From the NCBI RefSeq assembly GCF_004328625.1, contig NZ_CP032229.1, positions 992,001-1,056,000 on the forward strand: a stretch of 64,000 nt of DNA, read 5' to 3'. A program made the position numbers and the translations under genes. The notes below the pieces were generated by a model. That model searched no databases, had not been told where the DNA came from, and worked only from the letters and a program-made list of their open reading frames with translations. Below are positions 51,714 through 59,639 of the stretch, in pieces; within the stretch, counting starts at the first letter, position 1, and each line of letters begins with the position of its first letter. Source of the stretch: Streptomyces seoulensis (lineage in GTDB: Bacteria > Actinomycetota > Actinomycetes > Streptomycetales > Streptomycetaceae).

Positions 51714-52502
51714 CTACAGCGGGGTGACGTAGGCGCCGGAGATGCCGCCGTCCACGAGGAAGTCGGTGGCGTTGACGAAGGAGGCGTCGTCGCTGGCGAG
51801 GAAGGCGACGGCGGCGGCGATCTCGTCGGCCCGCGCGAACCGGCCGAGCGGGATGTGCACCAGGCGGCGGGCGGCCCGCTCGGGGTCGGTGGCGAACAGC
51901 TCCTGGAGCAGCGGGGTGTCGACCGGGCCGGGGCACAGGGCGTTGACCCGGATGCCCTCGCGGGCGAACTGCACCCCGAGTTCGCGGGACATGGCGAGCA
52001 CCCCGCCCTTGGACGCGGTGTAGGAGATCTGGGAGGTGGCCGCGCCCATCCGGGCCACGAAGGACGCGGTGTTGATGATGGACCCCCGGCCCTGGCGCCG
52101 CATGTAGGGCAGCGCGGCCTTGCAGCACAGGTAGACGGAGGTCAGGTTGACCTCCTGCACCCGCTTCCACGCCTCCAGACCGGTGTCCAGGATGGAGTCG
52201 TCGTCGGGCGGGGAGATGCCGGCGTTGTTGAAGGCGATGTCGACGCTGCCGTAGGTGTCGTGGGCGGCCTGGAACAGCGCCTCGACCTGGCCGGGGTCGG
52301 TGACGTCGGTCTTCACGAACAGCCCGCCCACCTCCTCGGCGGCGGCCTTCCCGCTGGTCTCGTCGATGTCGGCGCAGACCACGCGGGCGCCCTCGGCGGC
52401 CAGCCTGCGGACGGTGGCCAGCCCGATGCCGCTGCCGGCTCCGGTGACGACGGCGGTACGGCCGACCAGGCGGCGGCAGACGGGAGCTTCGGTCTCGGTC
52501 AC
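51714..52502 (-). CDS. Short-chain dehydrogenase/reductase
   Basis: NAD(P)-dependent alcohol/ketone oxidoreductase of 262 residues. The classical SDR motifs are present: TGAGSGIGLATVRRLA (cofactor), NNAGISPPDD, the Ser of INTASFVARMGAATSQISYTASKGG with YxxxK, and PGPVDTPLL. The GTG at 52502 directly follows the stop of the aldehyde dehydrogenase (TAAGTG), so the two share a transcript. It is proposed to oxidise the gamma-glutamylated alcohol made in the glnA4 pathway. That role is inferred. Confidence 0.9.
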   Translation of the reverse strand: MTETEAPVCRRLVGRTAVVTGAGSGIGLATVRRLAAEGARVVCADIDETSGKAAAEEVGGLFVKTDVTDPGQVEALFQAAHDTYGSVDIAFNNAGISPPDDDSILDTGLEAWKRVQEVNLTSVYLCCKAALPYMRRQGRGSIINTASFVARMGAATSQISYTASKGGVLAMSRELGVQFAREGIRVNALCPGPVDTPLLQELFATDPERAARRLVHIPLGRFARADEIAAAVAFLASDDASFVNATDFLVDGGISGAYVTPL

Positions 52503-53873
52503 TTAGGCGGGCCCTTCGGTGCTGAGGAAGACGTTCTTGGTCTCGGTGAAGGCGGTCAGGGCGTCCGGGCCGAGTTCGCGGCCGAGCCCGGACTGCTTGA
52601 AGCCGCCGAACGGGGTCCAGTAGCGGACGCTGGAGTGCGAGTTGACGGACAGGTTGCCCGCGCGGACGGCGCCGGAGACGCGCAGGGCGCGGCCGAGGTC
52701 GCGGGTCCAGATGGAGCCGGAGAGCCCGTAGGGGGTGTCGTTGGCGAGCCGGATCGCGTCCCGCTCGTCGTCGAAGGGCAGCAGGACGGCGACGGGCCCG
52801 AAGATCTCCTCGCGGGCGGCCGGGCTGTCGGGGGCCGCGTCGGTGAGCACGGTCGGCGGGAACCAGAAGCCGGGGCCGTCCGGGGCGGTGCCGCGCAGGG
52901 CGGGCGCGCCGTCGGGGACGTAGGAGCGGACGCGGTCGAGCTGGGCGCGGGAGATCAGCGGGCCCATCTGCGTCTTCTCGTCGGCCGGGTCGCCGACGAC
53001 CACGGCGGCGAGGGCGTCGGCGAGGTGGGCGCGGGCCTCGTCGTAGACCTCGCGCTGGACGAGGACGCGGGTGCGGGCGCAGCAGTCCTGGCCGGCGTTG
53101 TCGAGGAAGGAGAAGGGGTCGAGGGCGGCCTTGAGGTCGGCGTCGGCGAAGACGATGTTGGGGCTCTTGCCGCCGAGTTCGAGGGTGACCGGCTTGAGCA
53201 GACGGGCGCAGCGCTCGGCGACCTCGTGTCCGGTGCGGGTGGAGCCGGTGAACACGATCTTGGCGATGTCCGGGTGGTCGACCAGGGCGCGTCCGGCGGT
53301 GTGGCCGTGGCCGGGCAGCACCTGGAAGAGGTGCTCGGGCAGGCCCGCCTCCAGGGCGAGTCCGGCCAGGCGGAGCGCGGTGAGGGGGGTGGTCTCGGCG
53401 GGCTTGAGGACGACGGCGTTGCCCGCGGCGAGCGCCGGGAAGGAGCCCCAGGCGGCGATGGGCATGGGGAAGTTCCAGGGGGCAATGACGCCGACCACGC
53501 CGAGGGGTTCGTGGAAGGTGACGTTCCAGCCGCCGGGTGCCGGGATCTGGCTGCCGGTCAGGCGTTCGGCGCCGCCCGCCGCGTAGAGCAGCAGGTCGCG
53601 GGCGTTGCCGGCCTCCCAGCGGGCGTTGCCCAGGGTGTGGCCGGCCTCGCGGACCTCCAGCAGGGCGAGTTCCTCGGTGTGCGCGTCTACGGTGTCGGCG
53701 AAGCGGCGCAGCAGCCGGGCGCGGTCGGCGGGGGCGAGGGCGGCCCAGGCGCGCTGCGCGGGGACGGCGCGGGCGACGGCGGTGTTCACCTCCTCGGCGC
53801 TCGCGGCGGGGACGGTGGCGATGATCTCCTCGGTGGCGGGGTTGACCACCTGAAGCTGGTGCGGGTCCGTCAA
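52503..53873 (-). CDS. Aldehyde dehydrogenase, glnA4-linked
   Basis: NAD(P)-dependent oxidation of an aldehyde to a carboxylate; 456 residues. Motifs: VTLELGGKSPNIVF (catalytic Glu), FLDNAGQDCCARTRVLV (catalytic Cys) and GVIAPWNFPMPIAAWG (cofactor). The TTG at 53873 has GAAAGGTGA eight to nine bases upstream and precedes the conserved DPHQLQVVNPATEE. It sits between the glutamine-synthetase-like gene and the SDR, in the same direction, in a probable gamma-glutamylation amine catabolic operon. The substrate is inferred from neighbours. Confidence 0.92.
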   Translation of the reverse strand: MTDPHQLQVVNPATEEIIATVPAASAEEVNTAVARAVPAQRAWAALAPADRARLLRRFADTVDAHTEELALLEVREAGHTLGNARWEAGNARDLLLYAAGGAERLTGSQIPAPGGWNVTFHEPLGVVGVIAPWNFPMPIAAWGSFPALAAGNAVVLKPAETTPLTALRLAGLALEAGLPEHLFQVLPGHGHTAGRALVDHPDIAKIVFTGSTRTGHEVAERCARLLKPVTLELGGKSPNIVFADADLKAALDPFSFLDNAGQDCCARTRVLVQREVYDEARAHLADALAAVVVGDPADEKTQMGPLISRAQLDRVRSYVPDGAPALRGTAPDGPGFWFPPTVLTDAAPDSPAAREEIFGPVAVLLPFDDERDAIRLANDTPYGLSGSIWTRDLGRALRVSGAVRAGNLSVNSHSSVRYWTPFGGFKQSGLGRELGPDALTAFTETKNVFLSTEGPA

Positions 53874-53894
53874 GGAGGTGTCACCTTTCGGGGG

Positions 53895-53978
53895 TGTTCA
53901 CAGGGGTGCACAGGTGCGCGCGGGTTCACGGGTGTGCGCGGCCGGCCGCCGGTTCACAGCCGACCGGCGGTTCACAGG
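53895..53978. repeat. Direct-repeat array of TTCAC units between glnA4 and the aldehyde dehydrogenase gene
   Basis: TTCAC cores start at 53897, 53925, 53953 and 53971, mostly within GGTTCACAG/G-type units; successive spacings are 28, 28 and 18 bases. A related GTGCACAGG lies at about 53907. The last unit overlaps the glnA4 stop. No similar array was seen elsewhere in the window. Confidence 0.6.
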
Positions 53979-55330
53979 CGTTCGAAGGAGCGGCGCAGTT
54001 CCCAGTCGGTGACGGCGGCGTCGAAGGCGGCCAGCTCCACGCGGGCCATGTTGGCGTAGTGGGCGACCACGTCCTCGCCGAAGGCGGCCTTGGCGATCGG
54101 GCTGGTCTCCCAGAGCTGGGCGGCCTCGCGCAGGGTGGTGGGCACATGGTCGTACTCGGCGGTGTAGGCGTTGCCCGTGCACGGCTCGGGCAGTTCGAGC
54201 CGCTGCTCGACCCCGTACAGCCCGGCCGCCACGAGTCCGGCGACGGCGAGGTAGGGGTTGACGTCACCGCCGGGCAGCCGGTTCTCGAAGCGCAGGGAGG
54301 GGCCGTGGCCGACGACGCGCAGCGCGCAGGTCCGGTTGTCGTGGCCCCAGGCGACGGCGGTGGGCGCGAAGGAGCCGGGCTGGAACCGCTTGTAGGAGTT
54401 GATGTTCGGCGCGTACAGCAGCGAGAAGTCGCGCAGCGCGGCCAGCTGTCCGGCCAGGAAGTACCGCATCACCTCGGACATGCCGTCGCCCCCGGCCATC
54501 GCGCTGCGGCCGTCCTCGTCGGCGAGCGAGAGGTGGATGTGGCAGGAGTTGCCCTCCTTCTCGTTGAACTTCGCCATGAAGGTGAGCGCCATCCCCTCCT
54601 GGCCGGCGATCTCCTTGGCCCCCGTCTTGTACACCGCGTGCTGGTCGCAGGTGCGCAGGGCCTCGGTGTAGCGGAAGGCGATCTCGTGCTGGCCGGGGTT
54701 GCACTCCCCCTTGGCGGACTCGACGGTGAGGCCCGCGCCCGCCATCTCGTTGCGCAGCCGCCGCAGCAGGGGCTCGACGCGGCCGGTGCCGAGGATGGAG
54801 TAGTCGATGTTGTACTGGTTGGCCGGGGTCAGCCCCCGGTACCCGGTGTCCCAGGCGTGCTCGTAGCTGTCCTTGAAGACGATGAACTCCAGCTCGGTGC
54901 CGGCCTGGGCGGTGTATCCCAGCCCGGCGAGCCGCTCCAGCTGGCGGCGCAGGATCTGGCGCGGGGCGGCGGTGACCGGGGTGCCGTCCTCCCAGGCGAG
55001 GTCGGCCATGATCAGCGCGCTGCCGGGGTGCCAGGGCAGACGGCGCAGGGTGGCGGGGTCGGGGCGCATGGCGAAGTCGCCGTAGCCCCGGTCCCAGGAG
55101 GACATCTCGTAGCCGTCGACGGTGTTCATCTCGGTGTCGACCGCGAGGAGGTAGTTGCACCCCTCGGTGCCGTGGTCGAGCACCTCGTCGAGGAAGAAGG
55201 AGGCGGCGAACCGCTTGCCCTGGAGCCGCCCCTGCATGTCGGGGAAGGCCAGCACGACGGTGTCGATCTCACCGCCGGCGACCAGCGCCCGCAGTTCCTC
55301 GATGCTCAGCGGGGGTGTGCGCTCTGCCAC
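53972..55330 (-). CDS. glnA4: Glutamine synthetase-like gamma-glutamylamide synthetase (GlnA4 type)
   Basis: ATP-dependent ligase of the class I glutamine synthetase fold, 452 residues. It shows the beta-grasp start (LSIEELRALVAGGEIDTVVLAFPDMQGRLQGKR), QAGTELEFIVFKDSYEHAWDTGY, SAKGECNPGQHEIAFRYTEAL, NEKEGNSCHIHLSL and NSYKRFQPGSFAPTAVAWGHDNR. The KRF...GSFAP sequence and the gene context match S. coelicolor GlnA4, which I recall as a gamma-glutamylethanolamide synthetase rather than a true glutamine synthetase. The GTG at 55330 follows GGAGGCTCC. It is divergent from a FadR-type regulator. Confidence 0.88.
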   Translation of the reverse strand: MAERTPPLSIEELRALVAGGEIDTVVLAFPDMQGRLQGKRFAASFFLDEVLDHGTEGCNYLLAVDTEMNTVDGYEMSSWDRGYGDFAMRPDPATLRRLPWHPGSALIMADLAWEDGTPVTAAPRQILRRQLERLAGLGYTAQAGTELEFIVFKDSYEHAWDTGYRGLTPANQYNIDYSILGTGRVEPLLRRLRNEMAGAGLTVESAKGECNPGQHEIAFRYTEALRTCDQHAVYKTGAKEIAGQEGMALTFMAKFNEKEGNSCHIHLSLADEDGRSAMAGGDGMSEVMRYFLAGQLAALRDFSLLYAPNINSYKRFQPGSFAPTAVAWGHDNRTCALRVVGHGPSLRFENRLPGGDVNPYLAVAGLVAAGLYGVEQRLELPEPCTGNAYTAEYDHVPTTLREAAQLWETSPIAKAAFGEDVVAHYANMARVELAAFDAAVTDWELRRSFERL

Positions 55331-55374
55331 GGGGGAGCCTCCTGGGGACGTGCTGCGCGCGGTCCTGCGGGGAG

Positions 55375-55387
55375 CCATAAGGTATGG
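55375..55387. promoter_or_regulatory. CCATA-AGG-TATGG palindrome between glnA4 and its regulator
   Basis: A perfect 5-base inverted repeat in the 92-base divergent intergenic region. A second ATGG...CCAT pairing follows at about 55384-55398. Candidate operator of the FadR-type regulator. Confidence 0.5.
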
Positions 55388-55422
55388 CGGGGAACCATTG
55401 CTTGGGAAGGGGGCGCGACCGG

Positions 55423-56169
55423 ATGGCAGGAAGGACGGGGGCGCACGCGGCCGGCGAGGGGGGCGACCGGCTGGGCGCGGTGCTGCGGCCGGTGCGGGCG
55501 GGCAACGGCTTCGAGGAGGCGCTGGAGCAGATCCTCCAGGTGGTCCGGCTCGGTCTTGTCCCGGACGGTGAACGGCTGCCCGCCGAGCGGGAGTTGGCCG
55601 AACGGCTGGGCATCAGCCGGGTGACGCTGCGCGAGGTGCTGCGGGTGCTGCACGACCAGGGTCTGGTGGAGTCGCGGCGCGGCCGGTACGGCGGCACGTT
55701 CGTGCTGCGCCGCCCGGACGGGGTCGGCGAGGACGAGCTGCGGCGCCGCACCGCCGAGGTCGACATCGAGGACGTACTGCGCTTCCGCGAGGTGCTGGAG
55801 GTGGGCGCGGCCGGGCTGTGCGCGGCGCACGGGCTGACCGGGGAGGGGGTCGTCCGGCTGCGGCGGGCGCTGGACCACACCCGGGACGCGCCGCTCGCGG
55901 ACTACCGGCGCCGGGACACCCTGCTGCACCTCACCCTGGCCGGGCTGTGCGGCTCGCCGTCGCTGGCGGCGCAGTACGCGGGGGTCCGGGCGGGCGTGAA
56001 CGGCCTGCTGGACTGCATCCCGTTGCTGGTACGGAACCTGGAGCACTCGCAGCGGCAGCATGCCGCGCTGGTGGAGGCGGTGCTGGAGCGGGACGCGGAC
56101 GCGGCGCGGGAGATCGCGCGGGAGCACTGCGCGGGCACGGCGGCACTCCTGCGGGGCTTCCTGGCCTGA
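55423..56169 (+). CDS. FadR-subfamily GntR transcriptional regulator
   Basis: The 248-residue protein has an N-terminal winged helix (EEALEQILQVVRLGLVPDGERLPAERELAERLGISRVTLREVLRVLHDQGLVESRRGRYGGTFVL, residues 29-95). A helical FCD ligand domain follows ([16 protein letters not shown] to the end). FCD members bind carboxylates via a metal. The ATG at 55423 is chosen because the earlier ATG at 55384 overlaps the operator-like palindrome. It is divergent from glnA4 and followed by a PuuD-like hydrolase, so it probably controls both arms. Confidence 0.88.
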   Translation: MAGRTGAHAAGEGGDRLGAVLRPVRAGNGFEEALEQILQVVRLGLVPDGERLPAERELAERLGISRVTLREVLRVLHDQGLVESRRGRYGGTFVLRRPDGVGEDELRRRTAEVDIEDVLRFREVLEVGAAGLCAAHGLTGEGVVRLRRALDHTRDAPLADYRRRDTLLHLTLAGLCGSPSLAAQYAGVRAGVNGLLDCIPLLVRNLEHSQRQHAALVEAVLERDADAAREIAREHCAGTAALLRGFLA

Positions 56170-56212
56170 CCCCGGCTCTGCAAAGGTATGCGTGAGCACC
56201 TTTGGAGGGCAC

Positions 56213-56905
56213 ATGGGCGGACGGCCGCTGATCGGCGTGAGTACGTATCTGGAGGCGGGCGCCCGCTGGGGCGTCTGGGAGCTGGAGGCGGCGCTCCTCC
56301 CCGCCGCCTACCCCCGCCTGGTGAGCCGTTCCGGCGGCCTGCCCGTGCTGCTCCCGCCGGACGACCCGGCGCTGGCCCCGGAGGTGGTGGCCCGCCTGGA
56401 CGGCGTGGTCGTCGCGGGCGGCCCCGACGTCGACCCGGCCCGCTACGGCGCCGAGCGCGATCCCCGCTGCGGCCCGCCCGCCCCGGAGCGCGACGCCTGG
56501 GAACTGGCCCTGATCGAGGCCGCGTTGGCCGCCCACGTCCCCCTCCTCGGGATCTGCCGGGGCATGCAGCTGCTCAACGTCGCGCTCGGCGGCACCCTCG
56601 TCCAGCATCTGGAGGGCCACACGGAAGCGGTCGGCGTCTTCGGCGCCCACCCGGTCCACCCGGTACCGGGCACCCTGTACGCCTCCATCCAGCCCGACGG
56701 CACCAGCGTCCCCACCTATCACCACCAGGCCGTCGCCCACCTGGCCCCCGCCCTCACCCCGTCCGCCCACGCGGCCGACGGCACGATCGAGGCCGTCGAA
56801 CTCCCCTCCGCCGGGGGCTGGGTGCTGGGCGTGCAGTGGCACCCGGAGATGGGCACGGACGACCGGGTGATGCGGGCGCTGGTCGCCGCGGCGGGCGCGG
56901 CCTAG
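56213..56905 (+). CDS. Class I glutamine amidotransferase-like gamma-glutamyl hydrolase (PuuD type)
   Basis: Peptidase C26-type hydrolase of 230 residues that releases glutamate from gamma-glutamyl compounds. The nucleophile elbow LLGICRGMQLLNVALGG places Cys115, and GVQWHPEM gives the His-Glu of the catalytic triad. GVVVAGGPDVDPARYG is the oxyanion-region sequence typical of PuuD-like proteins. The ATG at 56213 has TTGGAGGGC upstream. Its position after the regulator of glnA4 suggests it performs the last step of the pathway. The stop shares CTAG with the convergent LysR gene. Confidence 0.88.
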   Translation: MGGRPLIGVSTYLEAGARWGVWELEAALLPAAYPRLVSRSGGLPVLLPPDDPALAPEVVARLDGVVVAGGPDVDPARYGAERDPRCGPPAPERDAWELALIEAALAAHVPLLGICRGMQLLNVALGGTLVQHLEGHTEAVGVFGAHPVHPVPGTLYASIQPDGTSVPTYHHQAVAHLAPALTPSAHAADGTIEAVELPSAGGWVLGVQWHPEMGTDDRVMRALVAAAGAA

Positions 56906-57816
56906 CTCCGTGTCAGCGACAGCAGCTCCCGCGCCGGTCCCGTCGGCCGGTGGCCCGTCGGCCATACCGCGCGCAGGTCCCGGCGCAGGGGGACGCCCTC
57001 CACCGGGACCGCGATCAGGCGGCGGGTGCTGAGTTCCTCGCCGACGGCGAGTTCGCTGAGGACGGCGGGGCCGGCGCCGCTGATCACGGCCGCCTTCACG
57101 GCGGTGGTGGAGGAGAGTTCGATCAGGGGGCGGGCGGGGGCGCCGAGGGCGGCGTCGAGGACCTGGCGGGTGCCGGAGCCGCGTTCGCGCAGGATGAGGG
57201 GGGTGGCGGCGAGTTCCGCCGTGGTCAGCGGGCGGGGGCGGCGGGCCCAGGGGTGGGCGGGGGCGGTGACGACGGTGAGCCGGTCGTGGGCGATGACGGC
57301 CGAGTCCAGGCCGGTGGGGACGGTCAGCCCCTCCACGAAGCCGAGGTCGGCCTCCCCCGAGAGCAGCAGCTCGGCGACCTTGGCCGAGTTGCCCGCGAGC
57401 AACGACACCGCCGTGTCCGGGCGTCCGGCGCGCAGCGCGAGCAGCCAGCCGGGCAGCAGGTACTCGGCGATGGTCATGCTGGCCGCGACCCGCAGCCGGG
57501 AGTCCCGCGTCGCCCGGAGCGCCTGCGCGCCCGCGTCGAAGACCTCGGCCGCCGCCACGACCTGCCGGGCCCAGTCGGTGACCAGCGCGCCCGCGTCGGT
57601 GAGCCGCGAGCCGCGCGGGGAGCGGTCGACCAGGGCGACGCCGAGCTGCCGTTCCATGGAGCGCAGCCGGCTGCTGGCGGCGGGCTGGGTGATGCCCAGC
57701 TCACGCGCGGCCGCGCCCAGACTGCCCAGCCGGGCCACGGCCAGCAGCAGCTCCAGCGCACCCAGATCGGGCACCCGGTGCGCCAGCGAACCGCTCCTCG
57801 CCTGCTCTTCGCTCAT
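56902..57816 (-). CDS. LysR family transcriptional regulator
   Basis: The 304-residue protein has the LysR helix-turn-helix (LELLLAVARLGSLGAAARELGITQPAASSRLRSMERQLGVALVDRSPRGSRLTDAG, residues 21-77). A two-subdomain effector-binding region follows with VVTAPAHPWARRPRPL and SGAGPAVLSELAVGEEL. It is divergent from a TDT exporter, a frequent arrangement for CbbR/YeiE-like regulators of organic or sulfite anion export. The start codon at 57816 lies inside the T-N11-A palindrome it presumably binds, implying tight autoregulation. Confidence 0.9.
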   Translation of the reverse strand: MSEEQARSGSLAHRVPDLGALELLLAVARLGSLGAAARELGITQPAASSRLRSMERQLGVALVDRSPRGSRLTDAGALVTDWARQVVAAAEVFDAGAQALRATRDSRLRVAASMTIAEYLLPGWLLALRAGRPDTAVSLLAGNSAKVAELLLSGEADLGFVEGLTVPTGLDSAVIAHDRLTVVTAPAHPWARRPRPLTTAELAATPLILRERGSGTRQVLDAALGAPARPLIELSSTTAVKAAVISGAGPAVLSELAVGEELSTRRLIAVPVEGVPLRRDLRAVWPTGHRPTGPARELLSLTRS

Positions 57817-57830
57817 AAGACCACCTTATG
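57814..57830. promoter_or_regulatory. LysR box (CATAAG-N5-CTTATG)
   Basis: A perfect 6-base inverted repeat containing T-N11-A, the LysR consensus layout. It covers the lysR start codon and lies 56 bases before the TDT transporter start. Confidence 0.65.
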
Positions 57831-57886
57831 CCCCCATAGAAACGAACTCCCTGGTCAGCGCCGACCCGGGCCGCGAAACTGGCTCC

Positions 57887-59008
57887 ATGGTCACCGCAGC
57901 CCGCCTCCGCCACCTCGGCCCGAACTGGTACGCCGCCGTCATGGGCACGGCGATCGTCGGCTCGGCGGGCGCCGCCCTCCCCTCCCACGTGCCCTGGCTC
58001 TGCGCCGCCCTGTGGGCCCTCTCCCTGCTCCTGCTGCTCGCCCTGCTCGCGGCCCGCGCCCTGCACTGGACCCACCACCGCGACCAGGCCCGCGCGCACC
58101 TCCTCGACCCGGCGACCGCTCCCTTCCACGGCTGCGTCGCCATGGCCCTCCTCGCGGTCGGCGGCGGCGCCCTCTCGGCCGGCCGCTACTGGATCGGCGT
58201 ACACGCGGCCGTGGCCCTGGACGCCGTGCTGTTCACCGCCGGTACGGCACTGGGCCTGGCGGCGGCCGTCGCGGTGCCGTACCTGATGGTGACCCGGCAC
58301 CGGCCCGGCCTCGCCGACGCCACCCCCGTGTGGCTGCTGCCGCTGGTCGCGCCGATGGTGTCGGCCGCGCTGGGCCCCGCCCTGGTGCCGTATCTGCCGC
58401 CGGGCCAGCCCCGCGAGACCCTGCTGCTGGGCTGTCTGGCGCTGTTCGGGCTGAGCCTGCTGGCGACGCTGCTGATGCTGCCGCTGCTCCTCGCCCGGCT
58501 GCTGCTCCACGGCCCGCTGCCGCTCGCGCTGACCCCGGCCCTGTTCCTGGTCCTCGGCCCGCTGGGCCAGTCCACCACCGCCACCGGCGCGATCGCGGAC
58601 CTGGCGCCGGGGGTGGTCCCGGCGCCGTACGACCGGGGGCTCACGGTGTTCGCCGTGCTGTACGGGGTGCCGGTCATGGGCTTCGCCCTGCTGTGGCTGG
58701 CGCTCGCCGCCGCGCAGCTGGTGCGGGCGCGCCGCCGGGGCATGCGGTTCGCACTGACGTGGTGGGGGCTCACCTTCCCGGTCGGCACCTGCGTGACCGG
58801 CGCGGCCTCCCTGGCCCGGCACACCGGCCTGGCGGTGTACGCGGGTCTCGCGGTCGGCCTGTACGCCCTGCTGCTCATCACCTGGGCCGCGGCGGCCACC
58901 GGTACCGTGCGCGGCCTGCTCAGCGGCGCGCTGCTGCCAGCGCCCGGGCCAGCACGCGGGGCGCTTCGAGCAGCGAGGGTCCGTACCAGGTCAGGTGCCG
59001 TCCGCTGA
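57887..59008 (+). CDS. TDT (tellurite-resistance/dicarboxylate) family transporter
   Basis: The 373-residue protein has about ten hydrophobic helices. It starts LGPNWYAAVMGTAIVG, the usual TDT N-terminus, and also shows LVPYLPPGQP and LGPLGQSTTATGAIADLA, the family's central signature. TDT transporters export tellurite, sulfite, malate or related anions. Regulation by the divergent LysR is likely. The ATG at 57887 directly precedes the first conserved helix. The last 89 bases overlap the convergent BtuF-like gene and encode a poorly conserved arginine-rich tail. Confidence 0.88.
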   Translation: MVTAARLRHLGPNWYAAVMGTAIVGSAGAALPSHVPWLCAALWALSLLLLLALLAARALHWTHHRDQARAHLLDPATAPFHGCVAMALLAVGGGALSAGRYWIGVHAAVALDAVLFTAGTALGLAAAVAVPYLMVTRHRPGLADATPVWLLPLVAPMVSAALGPALVPYLPPGQPRETLLLGCLALFGLSLLATLLMLPLLLARLLLHGPLPLALTPALFLVLGPLGQSTTATGAIADLAPGVVPAPYDRGLTVFAVLYGVPVMGFALLWLALAAAQLVRARRRGMRFALTWWGLTFPVGTCVTGAASLARHTGLAVYAGLAVGLYALLLITWAAAATGTVRGLLSGALLPAPGPARGALRAARVRTRSGAVR

Positions 59009-59639
59009 CGAGGGCGCACGGCACGCCGGGGAACGCCTCGGGGCCGTCGTCGGCGGTGAAGCGGTACGGCTCGTCGGGCAGCACGACCAGTTCGGGGCCC
59101 GCCGCGTTCAGCTCGTCCAGCGGGATGCGGGGGTAGCGCTCGGCGTGGCCGTCGTACAGGTGACGTACGCCGAGGCGGGTCAGGACGTCGCCCGCGAAGG
59201 TGTCCCGGCCGAGCACCATCCAGGGGCGGCGCCAGACGGGCACCACGGCACTGACCGGCCGCTGCGACTCGGGCAGCGCGGCCCAGGCCGCCTCGGCGCG
59301 GTCCAGCCAGCCGGGCCGGCCCGTGGCACCGCATGCCGAGAGCACCCGCTCCAGCTCGGTGAACGCCTGCGGCACGGTCCGTACCTCGGTGACCAGCACC
59401 GGGACGCCCGCCGCGCGCAGGGCGTCGAGGTCGGGGGCGCGGTTCTCCTCCTCGTTGGCGATCACGAGGTCGGGTTCGAGGGCGGTGATCCGCGCGGTGT
59501 CGGGGTTCTTGGTGCCCCCGATCCGCTCCACGTCGCGGTCAGAGGGGCGTTCGCACCAGTCGGTGGCCCCGACGAGCACACCGGGGACCGTCACCGCGAT
59601 GGCCTCGGTCAGCGACGGCACCAGGGAGACGACCCGCAC
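58920..59639 (-). CDS. Helical-backbone metal/cobalamin receptor (BtuF-like), no signal peptide
   Basis: The 239-residue protein resembles periplasmic metal-ligand-binding proteins: MRVVSLVPSLTEAIA, VGATDWCERP, LEPDLVIANEEENRAPDLDALRAAGVPVLVTE and WYGPSLLEAPRVLARAL. BtuF-like proteins normally bind cobalamin or siderophores outside the membrane, but no signal peptide is seen, so it may be cytoplasmic. The GTG at 59639 shares its first G with the stop of the upstream XRE gene (TAGTG). It overlaps the TDT gene by 89 bases at the 3' end. Confidence 0.85.
   Translation of the reverse strand: MRVVSLVPSLTEAIAVTVPGVLVGATDWCERPSDRDVERIGGTKNPDTARITALEPDLVIANEEENRAPDLDALRAAGVPVLVTEVRTVPQAFTELERVLSACGATGRPGWLDRAEAAWAALPESQRPVSAVVPVWRRPWMVLGRDTFAGDVLTRLGVRHLYDGHAERYPRIPLDELNAAGPELVVLPDEPYRFTADDGPEAFPGVPCALVSGRHLTWYGPSLLEAPRVLARALAAARR

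Noticed and set aside
53895..53978. PHO box interpretation of the TTCAC array
   Set aside because: Spacings of 28 and 18 bases do not match the 11-base direct-repeat periodicity of PHO boxes.
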